A stretch of DNA of 64,000 bases from Bordetella parapertussis (lineage in GTDB: Bacteria; Pseudomonadota; Gammaproteobacteria; Burkholderiales; SG8-41). The stretch is taken from assembly GCA_945901405.1 (NCBI GenBank), contig CAMDLH010000008.1, positions 1-64,000 on the forward strand, in the 5' to 3' direction. Below the pieces are notes generated by a model that made no database searches, was not told where the DNA came from, and saw nothing but the letters and a program-made list of their open reading frames with translations. Of the stretch, positions 43,355 to 57,507 are shown one piece after another (position 1 is the first letter of the stretch; every line of letters starts with the position of its first letter). The position numbers and the translations under genes were made by a program.

Positions 43355-45247
43355 ATGCAAAATATTGATTTTTATGATATAATTGTAGTTGGCGGCGGGC
43401 ATGCCGGCACCGAGGCCGCGCTTGCAGCCGCACGCATGGGCTGTACTACGCTGCTGTTGACACATAATGTCGAAACTCTGGGCCAAATGTCGTGCAATCC
43501 GTCGATTGGCGGTATCGGCAAGGGACACCTGGTCAAGGAGGTTGATGCTCTAGACGGTGCGATGGCGGCGGCAACCGACGAGGCCGGCATACAGTTTCGC
43601 ATCCTCAATTCGCGCAAAGGGCCGGCTGTGCGCGCGACACGGGCACAGGCTGACCGCGTTTTGTATCGTCAAGCCATACGCGGCCGGCTCGAAAATCAAC
43701 CCAACCTTAAAATCTTCCAGCAGGCGGTTGACGACCTCACCGTGGAGGGCGATCGCATTACCGGCGTGGTGACGCAGATCGGCGTGCGATTTCGTGCGCG
43801 CACGGTGGTGTTGACCACCGGTACGTTCTTGGCGGGCCTGGTGCACGTCGGCTTGCAAAACTATCAGGCTGGACGCGCTGGTGATCCGCCGGCGGCAACG
43901 CTTGCTCAAAGATTGCGCGAACTAAAACTTCCGGTGGGGCGGCTCAAAACCGGAACGCCTCCACGTATTGATGCACGCAGCATTGATTTTTCCGTGATGA
44001 CCGAACAGCCGGGCGATGACCCGGTACCAGTGTTTTCATTCCTGGGCGCGCGCGGCCAGCACCCGCGGCAAGTGCCGTGCTGGATCACGCACACCAACAC
44101 GCGCACGCATGACATCATTCGCGCGGGGCTCGATCGCTCGCCCATGTTCACCGGCGTGATCGAGGGCATAGGGCCGCGTTACTGTCCGTCGATAGAAGAC
44201 AAGATCACGCGCTTCGCCGACAAGAATTCGCACCAGATATTCCTTGAACCCGAGGGCCTGACCGTCAACGAATACTATCCCAATGGAATTTCGACCAGTC
44301 TGCCGTACGACGTGCAGCAGGCGCTGGTGCGCTCCATTCCTGGTCTTGAAAACGCGCACATCACGCGGCCGGGCTACGCCATCGAATACGACTACTTCGA
44401 TCCGCGTGCGCTCAAGAGTTCGCTGGAAACCAAGGCGATCGCCGGACTGTTCTTCGCTGGCCAGATCAACGGCACCACCGGCTATGAGGAAGCCGCCGCA
44501 CAGGGCCTGCTCGCGGGACTAAACGCCGCGCTGCTGGTGAAAGAGCGCGACGTATGGTGTCCGAAACGTAGCGAGGCTTACCTGGGCGTGTTGGTGGATG
44601 ACTTGATTACACGAGGCGTATCCGAGCCGTACCGAATGTTTACCAGCCGCGCCGAATACCGGCTGTCGCTGCGCGAAGATAATGCCGATATGCGGCTCAC
44701 GGAAATCGGCCATAAACTCGGCGTGGTTGACGATGCGCGTTACGATGCTTACGCGCGTAAGCGCGATGCCATCGCACGCGAGCAGGAACGGTTGAAAAGC
44801 ACCTGGGTCAATCCGCGCACGCTGGATGCACTCGAGGCGCAAAGAGTGCTGGGACAGGATATCGAACGCGAATACTCGCTCGCCGATCTCTTGCGCCGGC
44901 CCGATGTAACCTACGACACACTGATGACATTACCCGGCGCCGGCCCCGCCGTGAACGACACGCTGGTCGGCGAGCAAGTGGAAATCCAGGCCAAGTATCG
45001 CGGCTATATCGACCGTCAGGCCGAAGAAATCGAACGCAGCGCGCAACATGAGAATATGCCGTTGCCGCCGGACATGGATTACGCCAAGGTGCGCGGTCTC
45101 TCGGTTGAAGTCCAGCAAAAACTCAACAAGCAGCGTCCCGAAACGCTGGGTCATGCGGCGCGAATCTCAGGCGTGACGCCGGCGGCGATTTCAGTGTTGA
45201 TGGTGCACGCCAAGCGTGGTTTTGCCGGCATGCGAAAAAGCGCATGA
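43355..45247 (+). CDS. mnmG: tRNA uridine-5-carboxymethylaminomethyl modification protein MnmG
   Basis: [24 protein letters not shown]...[24 protein letters not shown]; start refined. Confidence 0.97.
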   Translation: MQNIDFYDIIVVGGGHAGTEAALAAARMGCTTLLLTHNVETLGQMSCNPSIGGIGKGHLVKEVDALDGAMAAATDEAGIQFRILNSRKGPAVRATRAQADRVLYRQAIRGRLENQPNLKIFQQAVDDLTVEGDRITGVVTQIGVRFRARTVVLTTGTFLAGLVHVGLQNYQAGRAGDPPAATLAQRLRELKLPVGRLKTGTPPRIDARSIDFSVMTEQPGDDPVPVFSFLGARGQHPRQVPCWITHTNTRTHDIIRAGLDRSPMFTGVIEGIGPRYCPSIEDKITRFADKNSHQIFLEPEGLTVNEYYPNGISTSLPYDVQQALVRSIPGLENAHITRPGYAIEYDYFDPRALKSSLETKAIAGLFFAGQINGTTGYEEAAAQGLLAGLNAALLVKERDVWCPKRSEAYLGVLVDDLITRGVSEPYRMFTSRAEYRLSLREDNADMRLTEIGHKLGVVDDARYDAYARKRDAIAREQERLKSTWVNPRTLDALEAQRVLGQDIEREYSLADLLRRPDVTYDTLMTLPGAGPAVNDTLVGEQVEIQAKYRGYIDRQAEEIERSAQHENMPLPPDMDYAKVRGLSVEVQQKLNKQRPETLGHAARISGVTPAAISVLMVHAKRGFAGMRKSA

Positions 45248-45867
45248 CGTTGCACGAAACACTTGCCGATGGCCTCGCGCGCCTGCAACTGGCGATGCCG
45301 GAAAGCGCGCAGCGCAAGCTTATTGATTACGTTGCACTCATCGCCAAATGGAATCGCGTTTACAATCTGACCGCAGTCCGCGACGCGGAGAAAGTGCTGA
45401 CGCACCATATACTCGATTCACTTGCGGTCGCGCCGCATATCAACGCAAGCACGCTGCTCGATATCGGCAGCGGGGCGGGCCTGCCAGGCATCCCGCTGGC
45501 GCTGGCGCTGCCGCATGCCCGGGTTACGCTGCTCGACAGCAATCAGAAGAAATGCGCTTTTCTCAATCAGGCCGTGATCGAGCTCAAGCTCGAAAACGTA
45601 AGCATCGCCTGTGCTCGTGTTGAAGATTGGAATTCCGCACAGAAATTTGATTTGGTTATTTCGCGTGCGTTTTGTGATCTGGCAAAGTTTGCCGTGATGG
45701 CCGCGCGTTTGTGCGCACCCGGCGGCGCTTTGTTGGCGATGAAAGGCGTGGAGCCGGTAGCCGAGATCGAGCAACTACCCAAAGACTTTCGCCTGAGCCG
45801 GGTAACACCGCTTCATGTGCCGGGACTGGATGCGCAACGCCATCTGGTATTTTTGCAGGCAGCCTGA
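45244..45867 (+). CDS. rsmG: 16S rRNA (guanine527-N7)-methyltransferase
   Basis: [13 protein letters not shown]...[17 protein letters not shown]. Confidence 0.95.
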   Translation: MTLHETLADGLARLQLAMPESAQRKLIDYVALIAKWNRVYNLTAVRDAEKVLTHHILDSLAVAPHINASTLLDIGSGAGLPGIPLALALPHARVTLLDSNQKKCAFLNQAVIELKLENVSIACARVEDWNSAQKFDLVISRAFCDLAKFAVMAARLCAPGGALLAMKGVEPVAEIEQLPKDFRLSRVTPLHVPGLDAQRHLVFLQAA

Positions 45868-46644
45868 TTGATGACAAAGATACTCGCGATCACCAATCAG
45901 AAGGGCGGTGTCGGCAAGACCACCACCAGCGTCAATTTGGCCGCCAGCCTCGCGGCGACGCGGCAACGCGTGCTGCTGGTTGATCTTGATCCGCAGGGCA
46001 ATGCCACCATGGGCAGCGGCATCGACAAACGCACGCTTAAGGCCACGGTTTACCAGGTGCTGCTTGGCGAAAACACAGCCGCCGATGTGCGTGTGCGCTC
46101 GGCCAATGGCGAATTCGATCTCATTCCGGCGAATCGCGAACTGGCCGGTGCGGAAGTCGAAATGGTAGATCTCGAGCAACGCGAAACTCGCCTCAAGGAC
46201 GCACTGGCGACGTGCGCCGCGGAATACGATTTCATCCTTATCGATTGCCCGCCGGCGTTGAACCTGCTTACGGTGAACGGATTGACGGCGGCGCACGCGG
46301 TGATGATTCCGATGCAATGCGAGTATTACGCGCTGGAAGGATTATCCGACCTGTTGCAAACCATCAAGAAGGTTCGTACGCACCTCAATCCCACGCTCGA
46401 AATCGAGGGCTTGCTGCGCACCATGTACGACCCGCGCAGCACGCTTGCGCAACAGGTGTCGCAGCAACTGGTATCGCACTTTGGCGACAAGGTTTATCGC
46501 ACGGTAATCCCTCGTAACATCCGCCTTGCGGAGGCGCCGAGCCACGGCCTGCCAGTGCTGAAATTTGACCGCGCGTCCAAGGGTGCGCAAGCCTACATCG
46601 CGCTGGCTGGTGAAATGCTTAATCGCGCTGTTCCTCAAGTATAA
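45868..46644 (+). CDS. parA: Chromosome partitioning ATPase ParA
   Basis: ILAITNQKGGVGKTTTSVNLAASLA. Confidence 0.97.
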   Translation: MMTKILAITNQKGGVGKTTTSVNLAASLAATRQRVLLVDLDPQGNATMGSGIDKRTLKATVYQVLLGENTAADVRVRSANGEFDLIPANRELAGAEVEMVDLEQRETRLKDALATCAAEYDFILIDCPPALNLLTVNGLTAAHAVMIPMQCEYYALEGLSDLLQTIKKVRTHLNPTLEIEGLLRTMYDPRSTLAQQVSQQLVSHFGDKVYRTVIPRNIRLAEAPSHGLPVLKFDRASKGAQAYIALAGEMLNRAVPQV

Positions 46645-46647
46645 AAA

Positions 46648-47511
46648 ATGGCGAAACTTAAGGGCCTGGGCCGTGGGCTGGACGCGCTGTTAGGCGGAGA
46701 TGAGCCCGCGTCCGCGCAGACTACCGCTCCCGCCGCGGACGCGTTGCGTCAACTTAGCGTCGATCTCTTGCAGCCGGGTAAATATCAGCCGCGCAGCCGC
46801 ATGGATCAGGAGGCATTAAAAGAGCTTTCCGACTCCATCGTGACGCAAGGCGTGATCCAGCCGATACTGGTGAGGCCGGTCTCCGCCGAGCGTTACGAAA
46901 TTGTCGCCGGTGAGCGCCGCTGGCGCGCCGCGCGCATGGCGGGTCTTACGCAGGTGCCGGTGGTCATCAAGGATATTCCGGATAATCAGGCGCTTGCCGC
47001 CGCGTTGATCGAGAACATACAACGCGAAGACCTCAATCCGCTGGAGCAAGCCACGGGTATTCAGCGGCTTATCAACGAATTCGGCTTGACCCATCAAAGC
47101 GCGGCGGACGCAGTTGGACGTTCGCGTACGGCGGTAACCAACCTGTTGCGGTTGCTGGAATTGGCGCCGCCGGTGCGCGACTTGCTGGCCGAAGGCAAGC
47201 TGGACATGGGCCACGCACGCGCGTTATTGATTCTGCCTCCGATACGTCAGGTGGAGTTTGCCAATGACACGGTTGCGCAAGGGCTATCGGTGCGGGATGT
47301 CGAAAAGCGCGTGGGCGAAGCGATTGCCAAGCCCAAGCCGAGAGTGCCGCGCCGCGCCGATCGTGATGTCGAGCGCCTGCAGGAGGAGCTCGCGCAAAAA
47401 CTCGGCACACGCGTGCGTATCCGTGGCAAACGCGGCGGACGCGGCGCATTGGTAATCGACTACGGCAATCTTGACCAACTGGAAGCAATTATTGCGCGCT
47501 TGATGCGCTAA
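46648..47511 (+). CDS. parB: Chromosome partitioning protein ParB
   Basis: GLGRGLDALLGG...KYQPRSRMD...GERRWRAARMAG...LIENIQREDLNPLEQA. Confidence 0.97.
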   Translation: MAKLKGLGRGLDALLGGDEPASAQTTAPAADALRQLSVDLLQPGKYQPRSRMDQEALKELSDSIVTQGVIQPILVRPVSAERYEIVAGERRWRAARMAGLTQVPVVIKDIPDNQALAAALIENIQREDLNPLEQATGIQRLINEFGLTHQSAADAVGRSRTAVTNLLRLLELAPPVRDLLAEGKLDMGHARALLILPPIRQVEFANDTVAQGLSVRDVEKRVGEAIAKPKPRVPRRADRDVERLQEELAQKLGTRVRIRGKRGGRGALVIDYGNLDQLEAIIARLMR

Positions 47512-47597
47512 TTTCGCCTATGTTGCGCTGCACTGTGGTTTGACGATTCGTTGTAAAACCGCGTACAATCAACGGGTTTGCTACACGAGCCGTCCAG

Positions 47598-47972
47598 ATG
47601 TTATTGAAACGCATCGAGAGCAAACCGATACGCACCGTGATAGGGTGGCAGGTCATCGCCACGGCGGTAATTACGGTGTGCGCCGGATTGTTGTTCGGCG
47701 GGCATGCGGCAATATCGGCGTTGCTGGGTGGCGTGATAAACCAGATCGCGGACTTTGCTTACGCAATGTTGGTATCGGGCGGTGGCATAAGAACAGCAGG
47801 GGGCACGCTACGCACACTTTTGCGTGCGGAAGCGGCAAGAATAGTCCTTATTGTTTTTCTGTTGGGGTGGGCGCTGACATCGTACAAGGATGTGGTGCAT
47901 CCAGCGTTGTTTTTATCGTTTGTCGTCTCCGTGATTGTTTTCCGGATGGCGATTTTGGTTCGAGACAAATAA
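47598..47972 (+). CDS. atpI: ATP synthase subunit I
   Basis: Small membrane protein immediately upstream of atpB. Confidence 0.85.
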   Translation: MLLKRIESKPIRTVIGWQVIATAVITVCAGLLFGGHAAISALLGGVINQIADFAYAMLVSGGGIRTAGGTLRTLLRAEAARIVLIVFLLGWALTSYKDVVHPALFLSFVVSVIVFRMAILVRDK

Positions 47973-47987
47973 AAAGTAATTACAAAG

Positions 47988-48794
47988 ATGGCCGCCGCTC
48001 AAGAACTGACCCCGACCAGTTATATAGGTCATCACCTCACCAATCGCACGGTATCGTTGGGTGAAGGTTCGTTCTGGACGCTGCATCTTGATACTTTCGC
48101 GACCTCACTGTTTCTAGGCATCGTCGGTTTCGGCTTGCTGTGGTGGGTGGTGCGTGGCGCCACTTCGGGTGTGCCCAACAAGCGCCAGGCCTTTGTCGAA
48201 ATGTTGTTTGATTTCGTCGACAATCAGGTCAAGGGTATTTTCCACGGCAATCGCGCGTTCGTGGCGCCCTTGGCGCTCACGGTGTTTGTGTGGGTGCTGC
48301 TGATGAACTCGATGGATTTCATCCCGGTTGATCTTGCCGCGCTGTTCACGGACAAGGTGCTGCATCAGCACGAATGGAAACCGGTTCCCACTTCCGACGT
48401 GAACACCACGTTTGCGCTGTCGCTGTCGGTGTTCAGCCTGATGATTTTCTACAATCTCAAGGTCAAAGGCATCGGCGGCTGGACGCATGAACTATTCTGC
48501 TCGCCGTTCGGCAGCAACGTTCTGCTGTGGCCACTGAACTTCCTGTTCAATATCGTTGAATATGTGTCCAAGCCTCTTTCGCACTCGCTGCGGCTTTACG
48601 GCAACATCTACGCAGGTGAAATTATTTTCATGCTGCTGTGGATGTGGGCCGCCACCGGTCTGGTAGGGTCTGTCGCGGGCGGCGTACTGGCGCTGGGTTG
48701 GGCGATCTTCCACATTCTTATCGTTGCATTACAAGCCTACATCTTCATGATGCTGACGATTGTGTACATGGCCATGGCGCACGAAAGCCACTAA
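47988..48794 (+). CDS. atpB: F0F1 ATP synthase subunit a
   Basis: [13 protein letters not shown]...[19 protein letters not shown]. Confidence 0.97.
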   Translation: MAAAQELTPTSYIGHHLTNRTVSLGEGSFWTLHLDTFATSLFLGIVGFGLLWWVVRGATSGVPNKRQAFVEMLFDFVDNQVKGIFHGNRAFVAPLALTVFVWVLLMNSMDFIPVDLAALFTDKVLHQHEWKPVPTSDVNTTFALSLSVFSLMIFYNLKVKGIGGWTHELFCSPFGSNVLLWPLNFLFNIVEYVSKPLSHSLRLYGNIYAGEIIFMLLWMWAATGLVGSVAGGVLALGWAIFHILIVALQAYIFMMLTIVYMAMAHESH

Positions 48795-48795
48795 T

Positions 48796-48826
48796 ACGTA
48801 ACTATTTGTTTTTATTGATATTATTT
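48796..48826 (+). repeat. Dispersed AT motif copy E (atpB-atpE intergenic)
   Basis: ACGTAACTATTTGTTTTTATTGATATTATTT; 21/23 identity to copy G. Confidence 0.75.
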
Positions 48827-48828
48827 AA

Positions 48829-49113
<285 letters not shown>

Positions 49114-49148
49114 TTTTAGCCTTGTAACTATTCCCGCAGGGGAAGCCT

Positions 49149-49619
49149 ATGAACCTAAACGTCACGATGGTCGCTCAGGCGGTCACGTTCTTCGTCTTTG
49201 TATTTTTCTGTGCGAAGTTCGTGTGGCCGCCGCTGGTCAAGGCCATTGAAGCGCGCCAGAAACAAATCGCTGACGGACTGACGGCCGCCGAAGAAGGCAA
49301 GAAGTCGCTCGAAAGCGCGTCCAGGCAGGCGGACGAAGCCATTGCGCAAGCGCGTTCGCGAGCCACTGAAATCGTCAGCCAGGCCGAAAAGCGCGTGAGC
49401 CAAATGATCGAAGAAGCGAAAAATGCCGCCAAGGCCGAGGGTGATCGCGAAAAAGCCGCCGCCAAGGCTGAGATCGAGCAGGAAGTCTCGCGTGCCAAGG
49501 AAACGCTGCGCACGCAAGTCGCCGCACTCGCGGTGGCGGGTGCCGAGCAGATACTCAAGCGCGAAGTCGATGCCAAGGCGCACGCCGATTTGCTCGATGC
49601 CGTACAGCGTCAGTTATAG
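49149..49619 (+). CDS. atpF: F0F1 ATP synthase subunit b
   Basis: [44 protein letters not shown]. Confidence 0.97.
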   Translation: MNLNVTMVAQAVTFFVFVFFCAKFVWPPLVKAIEARQKQIADGLTAAEEGKKSLESASRQADEAIAQARSRATEIVSQAEKRVSQMIEEAKNAAKAEGDREKAAAKAEIEQEVSRAKETLRTQVAALAVAGAEQILKREVDAKAHADLLDAVQRQL

Positions 49620-49626
49620 ATAGAAC

Positions 49627-50175
49627 ATGGCCGAACCCGTCACCGTCGCCCGTCCCTACGCCGAAGCCGTATTCAAGCTCGCGCAAGAAGGCAGCGCATT
49701 GTCCGCATGGTCCGAGGCGCTGGCTAACCTCGACGCCGTGGTGAGCGACGCCGAGGTGCAGACACGCATTACCGATCCCAACGTGAGCATGCGGCAGCTC
49801 GAAGGCTTGGTGCTTGGCGTGATCGGCGACCGGTTCGACGCCAAGGTCGCCGGCGCCGCGCGCAACTTCGTGCAGGTGCTGGTGCAAAACGGGCGGTTGG
49901 AATTAACGCCGCTGATTCGCACGCACTACGAAAATCTCAAGCGCGAGCACGAGGGCGTGCTCGAAGCCAGGATTATTTCCGCGCTGCCGATGAGCGACCA
50001 GCAAGTGACGCAACTGGTATCCGCGCTCGAAACAAAATACCAGCGCAAAGTCACCGCTAAAGTTCAAACCGACGCACAACTTATCGGCGGCGTGAAAATC
50101 GTGATCGGCGACAAAGTCATCGATGGCACGGTACGCGGCAAGCTCGACGCAATGGCCGCCGCGCTCACTCATTAA
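49627..50175 (+). CDS. atpH: F0F1 ATP synthase subunit delta
   Basis: [13 protein letters not shown]...[24 protein letters not shown]. Confidence 0.96.
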   Translation: MAEPVTVARPYAEAVFKLAQEGSALSAWSEALANLDAVVSDAEVQTRITDPNVSMRQLEGLVLGVIGDRFDAKVAGAARNFVQVLVQNGRLELTPLIRTHYENLKREHEGVLEARIISALPMSDQQVTQLVSALETKYQRKVTAKVQTDAQLIGGVKIVIGDKVIDGTVRGKLDAMAAALTH

Positions 50176-50206
50176 GCTGACATCAAGAGTCACGGAGCAC
50201 AAAACT

Positions 50207-51748
50207 ATGCAACTCAATCCTTCCGAAATCAGCGAACTCATCAAGAGCCGCATACAGAACCTTGCGAGCACCACCGAAGCGCGCACGCAGGGCACGGTGA
50301 TTTCGGTGACCGACGGTATTTGCCGCATTCACGGCTTGGCTGACGTGATGCAGGGCGAGATGCTGGAGTTCCCGAAAAACACATTCGGCCTCGCGCTGAA
50401 CCTTGAGCGTGACTCCGTCGGCGCGGTGATTCTGGGCGCCTACGAACATATTTCCGAAGGCGACACGGTCAAGACCACCGGCCGCATTCTCGATGTGCCC
50501 ATCGGCCCCGAACTGATCGGTCGCGTGGTGAATTCTCTGGGTCAGCCTATCGACGGCAAAGGCCCCGTCAATGCCAAGATGACCGACGTGATCGAAAAAG
50601 TGGCGCCCGGCGTGATCGCGCGTAAATCGGTATCACAGCCGGTGCAGACCGGCTTGAAGTCGATTGACGCGATGGTGCCCGTAGGCCGCGGTCAGCGTGA
50701 ATTGATCATTGGCGACCGTCAAACCGGCAAGACCGCGGTGGCGATCGACACCATCATCAATCAAAAGGGCAAAGACCTCATTTGCATTTACGTCGCGATC
50801 GGCCAGAAAGCCTCCTCGATCAAGAACGTGATTCGCAAGCTCGAAGAACATGGCGCAATGGCCTACACCATCGTGGTTGCCGCCACGGCCTCGGAATCAG
50901 CGGCGATGCAATTTATTGCGCCCTACTCCGGCTGCACCATGGGCGAGTATTTCCGTGACCGCGGTCAGGACGCGCTGATCATTTATGATGACTTGACCAA
51001 ACAAGCGTGGGCGTATCGCCAAGTATCGCTGCTGTTGCGCCGCCCGCCAGGCCGCGAAGCTTATCCCGGTGACGTGTTTTATTTGCACTCGCGTTTGCTC
51101 GAACGCGCCGCGCGCGTGAACGAAGAATACGTCGAGGCCTTCACCAAGGGCGCGGTCAAGGGTAAGACTGGTTCGCTCACCGCGCTGCCAGTGATTGAAA
51201 CGCAAGCCGGTGACGTGACCGCGTTTGTACCGACCAACGTGATATCGATCACCGACGGTCAGATCTTTCTGGAAACCGATTTGTTCAACGCCGGTATCCG
51301 TCCCGCCATCAACGCCGGTATTTCAGTGTCGCGCGTGGGTGGTGCTGCGCAAACCAAGATTATCAAACGTCTGGGCGGCGGTGTACGTCTGGCGCTCGCG
51401 CAATATCGCGAGCTGGCCGCGTTCGCGCAGTTCGCGTCCGACCTCGACGAAGCCACGCGCAAACAGTTGGAGCGCGGCCGTCTGGTCACCGAACTCATGA
51501 AACAGCCGCAGTACGAGCCCTTGCAGGTGTGGGAAATGGCGCTGACGCTGTTCGCCGTGAACAGCGCGTACTTCGACGACGTGGATGTGAAAAAAGCGTT
51601 GGCGGCGGAGCGCTCCATGCGCGATTACATCAAGGGTAAATTCGGCGACCTGCTGCAGCGCATCGAGGACACCAAGGATTTGACCAAGGACGACGAAGAA
51701 AAACTGCATGCCGCGATCAAGGACTGGAAGCAGAACGGCAGTTATTGA
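50207..51748 (+). CDS. atpA: F0F1 ATP synthase subunit alpha
   Basis: [16 protein letters not shown]...[15 protein letters not shown]; start refined. Confidence 0.98.
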   Translation: MQLNPSEISELIKSRIQNLASTTEARTQGTVISVTDGICRIHGLADVMQGEMLEFPKNTFGLALNLERDSVGAVILGAYEHISEGDTVKTTGRILDVPIGPELIGRVVNSLGQPIDGKGPVNAKMTDVIEKVAPGVIARKSVSQPVQTGLKSIDAMVPVGRGQRELIIGDRQTGKTAVAIDTIINQKGKDLICIYVAIGQKASSIKNVIRKLEEHGAMAYTIVVAATASESAAMQFIAPYSGCTMGEYFRDRGQDALIIYDDLTKQAWAYRQVSLLLRRPPGREAYPGDVFYLHSRLLERAARVNEEYVEAFTKGAVKGKTGSLTALPVIETQAGDVTAFVPTNVISITDGQIFLETDLFNAGIRPAINAGISVSRVGGAAQTKIIKRLGGGVRLALAQYRELAAFAQFASDLDEATRKQLERGRLVTELMKQPQYEPLQVWEMALTLFAVNSAYFDDVDVKKALAAERSMRDYIKGKFGDLLQRIEDTKDLTKDDEEKLHAAIKDWKQNGSY

Positions 51749-51753
51749 TAGTT

Positions 51754-51786
51754 AAAAATATCGTTAATAAACAAATACTTACGTAA
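51754..51786 (-). repeat. Dispersed AT motif copy D (atpA-atpG intergenic)
   Basis: Minus strand TTACGTAAGTATTTGTTTATTAACGATATTTTT. Confidence 0.78.
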
Positions 51787-51797
51787 TAACTTAGGTC

Positions 51798-52661
51798 ATG
51801 CCAGGCTCGAAGGAAATCCGCACCAAGATCAAGAGCGTGCAAAACACGCGCAAGATCACCAAGGCGATGGAAATGGTTGCGGCCTCCAAGATGCGCAAGG
51901 CGCAGGAGCGCATGCGCATGGCGCGCCCGTACGGTGAAAAAATCCGCAACGTCGCCGCGCACATCAGCCACGCCAACCCAGAGTACCGCCATCCGTTTTT
52001 GGTGAACCGCGATTCGGTCAAACGCATCGGCATTATCGTCATCACCACCGACAAGGGCCTGTGCGGCGGCTTGAACACTAATATATTGCGTCTCGCGCTC
52101 AACAAGATCAAAGAGTGGGAAGCGCAAGGCGAGGAAATAGAAGTCTGCACCATCGGCAACAAGGGTTTGGGCTTCATGCAGCGGCTGGGTGCGCAAATCA
52201 GTTCGCAAGTCATCGGTCTGGGCGACAAACCGCACATGGAAAAACTGATTGGCGCGTTGAAAGTCATGCTCGATGGCTACACCGCGGATCGGTTTGACCG
52301 GCTGATGATTTTTTACACCAAGTTTCTCAACACCATGAAGCAGGAACCGGTGATGGAGCAGTTGTTGCCGCTTTCCGGCGATGCGCTCGGCGCGCCCACC
52401 GGCACGTGGGACTACATTTACGAGCCGGACGCAAAAATTGTGCTCGACCAGGTGTTGACGCGCTACGTCGAGGCGCTGATTTATCAGGCGGTGTCCGAAA
52501 ACATGTCCTCCGAGCAATCGGCGCGCATGGTGGCGATGAAAGCCGCGTCGGACAACGCGGGCAGTGTGATCGACGAGCTGACGCTGATTTATAACAAATC
52601 GCGTCAGGCGAGTATTACGAAAGAGCTGTCGGAGATTGTCGGCGGCGCGGCAGCGGTATAG
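51798..52661 (+). CDS. atpG: F0F1 ATP synthase subunit gamma
   Basis: [30 protein letters not shown]. Confidence 0.98.
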   Translation: MPGSKEIRTKIKSVQNTRKITKAMEMVAASKMRKAQERMRMARPYGEKIRNVAAHISHANPEYRHPFLVNRDSVKRIGIIVITTDKGLCGGLNTNILRLALNKIKEWEAQGEEIEVCTIGNKGLGFMQRLGAQISSQVIGLGDKPHMEKLIGALKVMLDGYTADRFDRLMIFYTKFLNTMKQEPVMEQLLPLSGDALGAPTGTWDYIYEPDAKIVLDQVLTRYVEALIYQAVSENMSSEQSARMVAMKAASDNAGSVIDELTLIYNKSRQASITKELSEIVGGAAAV

Positions 52662-52675
52662 AGATAATTGACTAG

Positions 52676-54085
<1,410 letters not shown>

Positions 54086-54089
54086 GACC

Positions 54090-54521
54090 ATGGCCGAAGC
54101 CGTACACACCATGCACGTAGACGTTGTCAGCGCCGAAGAGCAAATCTACTCGGGCGAGGCGGAATTTGTCGTGCTGCCGGGCGAAGCAGGCGAACTTGGC
54201 ATCTATCCGCGTCACACGCCGCTGATCACGCGCATCAAGCCGGGCGCGGTGCGCATCAAGGTGCCGGGGCAGACCGAAGAAGAATTCGTTTTTGTCGCCG
54301 GCGGCGTGCTGGAAGTGCAGCCCAAGCTGGTAACCGTATTAGCCGACACCGCGATACGCGGCGCCGATCTCGATGAAGCGAAAGCCACCGAGGCGCTCAA
54401 GCAGGCCGAAGAAGCGCGCAAGAATGCGCAAAGCAAGCAGGAAATCGCCACGGTCGAGGCCGAATTCTCCATGCTGGCCGCGCAGCTTGCGGCAATCCAG
54501 AAGCTGCGTAAGAAACGCTGA
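54090..54521 (+). CDS. atpC: F0F1 ATP synthase subunit epsilon
   Basis: [39 protein letters not shown]. Confidence 0.97.
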   Translation: MAEAVHTMHVDVVSAEEQIYSGEAEFVVLPGEAGELGIYPRHTPLITRIKPGAVRIKVPGQTEEEFVFVAGGVLEVQPKLVTVLADTAIRGADLDEAKATEALKQAEEARKNAQSKQEIATVEAEFSMLAAQLAAIQKLRKKR

Positions 54522-54550
54522 GTTGATATTTTCCGGCGGTAGTGCAACAG

Positions 54551-54580
54551 GGGCGGTCGCAAACCGCCCTTTTTCTTTTT
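54551..54580 (+). terminator. Rho-independent terminator after atpC
   Basis: GGGCGGT-cgcaa-ACCGCCC followed by TTTTTCTTTTT. Confidence 0.9.
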
Positions 54581-54616
54581 TGCGCGAGGGAAATTCCCGC
54601 GCCATACTATCCGTCC

Positions 54617-56140
54617 ATGGATACGAATACTACGAATGGCCATTTCGATTTGCTGGTTGTCGGCGGCGGCATCAACGGTGCCGGAATCGCCCGTGACGCG
54701 GCAGGCCGTGGGCTGAAAGTCCTGCTGTGTGAGCAGCACGATCTCGCGCAGCACACCTCGTCCGCCAGCAGCAAGCTGGTGCACGGTGGATTGCGTTACC
54801 TCGAACAATACGAATTTCGTTTGGTATCCGAGTCGCTGGGTGAACGGGAGGTGTTGCTGCGCGCGGCGCCGCACATCGTGCACCCGATGCGTTTCGTGAT
54901 GCCGCATGTGCCGGAGCTGCGGCCTGCCTGGATGATACGCGCGGGACTTTTTCTCTACGACTATCTCGCGCGCCGCGATACCTTGCCCGGTTCGCATGGC
55001 ATTGATTTGCGAGTTGCGCCTTACAACGCCGGCCTCAAGCCCGGACTGAGCAAGGGTTTCATCTATTCCGATTGCTGGGTAGACGACGCGCGCCTGGTAG
55101 TTGCCAACGCACGCGCCGCCGCCGAATCAGGTGCGATCATACTCACGCGCACGGCGTGCGTGGGCGCAAGCCGCGATGGCACGCGGTGGCGGGTGACGTT
55201 GCAACGCGAAGATGGCGTGACGCAGAATGTGTCGTGTGCTGCCTTGGTCAATGTCACCGGCCCTTGGGCGAAAGACTTTATCAATAAAAACATATACTTA
55301 CAGACTACCTTCGGATTGAAGCTGGTGAAAGGCAGTCACATCGTGGTGCCACGCCTCTACGATGGAGACCACGCATTCATTTTGCAGAATGACGATCGGC
55401 GAGTGGTGTTTGTTTATCCCTATCAAAATCAATACACGCTGATCGGCACCACGGATGTTGAACATCACGGCGCACCCGGCGAGTGCGAGGCCAGCACCGA
55501 AGAAATCGAATATTTGTGCCGTGCCGCGAACCGCTACTTCGCGCGTGAACTCAAACCCGAGGATGTCGTATGGCACTACAGTGGCATACGCCCGTTGTTC
55601 GACGACGGCGCGAAAAATGTTTCCAAGATCACTCGCGATTACACCCTGCGCGTCGACGGCGACGATCACACCGCGCCCGTGCTTTCGGTGTTCGGCGGAA
55701 AAATAACAACCTATCGTAAGCTTGCCGAACACGCATTGGAAAAAATCGCGCCGTGGTTCACGCAAATGAAAGCGCCGTGGACCGAACACGCATTGCTGCC
55801 GGGCGGCGAACTGGGCGCCGCCACTTTCGATGATTTTGTAAAGATGTTGCATGACGGCTATCCCGAGCTGCCCGTTACGCTGATCAAGGTGCTTGCCCAC
55901 AGGCACGGCAGTGCCGCGCGCGCAGTTCTGGGTAACGTGAAAACAATCGCGGACCTCGGCACATCGTTCGGCGACAACCTCTATGCGCGCGAAGTTGACT
56001 ACTTCATGGAACACGAATGGGCCGCCAGCGCCGAAGACGTATTGTGGCGCCGTACCAAGGCAGGCTTAACTGTAAATCCCTTGCAAAAACAATTGCTTAC
56101 AGAATATATGTTGCACCATAGTAAGTCAGTCGTGAGATAA
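54617..56140 (+). CDS. glpD: Glycerol-3-phosphate dehydrogenase (FAD-dependent)
   Basis: [58 protein letters not shown]; start refined. Confidence 0.95.
   Translation: MDTNTTNGHFDLLVVGGGINGAGIARDAAGRGLKVLLCEQHDLAQHTSSASSKLVHGGLRYLEQYEFRLVSESLGEREVLLRAAPHIVHPMRFVMPHVPELRPAWMIRAGLFLYDYLARRDTLPGSHGIDLRVAPYNAGLKPGLSKGFIYSDCWVDDARLVVANARAAAESGAIILTRTACVGASRDGTRWRVTLQREDGVTQNVSCAALVNVTGPWAKDFINKNIYLQTTFGLKLVKGSHIVVPRLYDGDHAFILQNDDRRVVFVYPYQNQYTLIGTTDVEHHGAPGECEASTEEIEYLCRAANRYFARELKPEDVVWHYSGIRPLFDDGAKNVSKITRDYTLRVDGDDHTAPVLSVFGGKITTYRKLAEHALEKIAPWFTQMKAPWTEHALLPGGELGAATFDDFVKMLHDGYPELPVTLIKVLAHRHGSAARAVLGNVKTIADLGTSFGDNLYAREVDYFMEHEWAASAEDVLWRRTKAGLTVNPLQKQLLTEYMLHHSKSVVR
55277..55302 (-). repeat. 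Dispersed AT motif copy G (inside glpD, antisense)
   Basis: Minus strand TGTAAGTATATGTTTTTATTGATAAA. Confidence 0.75.
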
Positions 56141-56147
56141 TTTTCAC

Positions 56148-57506
56148 ATGTCACTGAACGTAGTCATACTCGCCGCCGGACAAGGCAAGCGCATGAACTC
56201 GCGGCTGCCGAAAGTGCTGCACGCGCTTGCCGGCAAACCGCTGCTCGCGCATGTGATCGCCACCGCGCGCGCGTTGTCGCCAGAGAAAATCATCGTGGTC
56301 TACGGCCATGGCGGCGAGGCCGTGCGCAACGCCGTTGCCGCGCCGGACATCGAATTCGCCTTGCAGGCCGAGCAAAAAGGCACTGGCCACGCGTTGCAAC
56401 AGGCGCTGCCCTATCTGGCCAAGGCCGACACGACACTGGTGCTTTACGGCGACGTGCCGCTGACGCGCGCTGAAACATTGCGCGGCCTGATTTCCGGCAA
56501 AGGCGCGCGCATATTGACCGCGCTGCTTGACGAGCCTGCGGGATACGGTCGCATCGTGCGCAAGAATAAACAAGTGCGCGCAATCGTCGAAGAAAAAGAC
56601 GCGAGCGCCGCACAAAGGAAAATTCGCGAAGTAAACACCGGCATCATGGCGCTGCCCACGGTGCGCCTCGCGCGCTGGCTCGGCAAATTAAAGCCGCTGA
56701 ACGCGCAAAAAGAATACTACCTTACCGATATCGTGCCGCTGGCCCTGAGCGACAAGGTTCCCGTCGCTGGCATCCCGGTTGTGGATGCGTGGGAGACGTT
56801 GGGCGTCAACAGCAAGACCCATCTTGCGCAACTCGAACGCCATGTGCAGCAGCAAACCGCGCATCGTTTACTGGAACAAGGCGTCACACTGGCGGACCCG
56901 GCGCGCGTGGATGTGCGCGGCGAGCTTGCCTGCGGGCGCGATGTCAGCATCGACATCAATTGCATATTCGAGGGCACTGTGTCGCTAGCCGATAACGTGT
57001 CGGTGGGCGCGCACTGTGTGCTACAGAATATTTTCGTGGAAGCGGGCACACGCATAGAGCCGTACTCGCATCTGGTGGATGCAAGCATCGGCGCTAACTG
57101 CCGTATCGGCCCTTATGCGCGCATACGGCCCGGCACCAAGCTTGCGCACGACGTGCACATCGGTAATTTCGTCGAGGTCAAGGCAAGCGACATCGGCGCG
57201 GGTTCCAAGGCGAATCATCTGGCGTACATCGGAGACTCCAGCGTCGGCAGCGAGGTCAACGTGGGCGCGGGCACCATCACCTGCAATTACGACGGTGCGA
57301 ACAAACACCGCACCATCATCGAAGACAATGTACATATCGGCTCCGACGTGCAACTGGTCGCTCCGGTAACGGTGGCAAAAGGCGTGACAGTTGCCGCGGG
57401 TACAACGGTTTGGAAGAACACGTCCGAAGGCGGACTCATACTCAATGCGAAAACGCAGGAGCACCGCCCCGCCTGGCAGCGCCCTCAAAAGAATGTGAAA
57501 AAATAA
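56148..57506 (+). CDS. glmU: Bifunctional GlmU
   Basis: [32 protein letters not shown] and left-handed beta-helix repeats. Confidence 0.97.
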   Translation: MSLNVVILAAGQGKRMNSRLPKVLHALAGKPLLAHVIATARALSPEKIIVVYGHGGEAVRNAVAAPDIEFALQAEQKGTGHALQQALPYLAKADTTLVLYGDVPLTRAETLRGLISGKGARILTALLDEPAGYGRIVRKNKQVRAIVEEKDASAAQRKIREVNTGIMALPTVRLARWLGKLKPLNAQKEYYLTDIVPLALSDKVPVAGIPVVDAWETLGVNSKTHLAQLERHVQQQTAHRLLEQGVTLADPARVDVRGELACGRDVSIDINCIFEGTVSLADNVSVGAHCVLQNIFVEAGTRIEPYSHLVDASIGANCRIGPYARIRPGTKLAHDVHIGNFVEVKASDIGAGSKANHLAYIGDSSVGSEVNVGAGTITCNYDGANKHRTIIEDNVHIGSDVQLVAPVTVAKGVTVAAGTTVWKNTSEGGLILNAKTQEHRPAWQRPQKNVKK

Positions 57507-57507
57507 C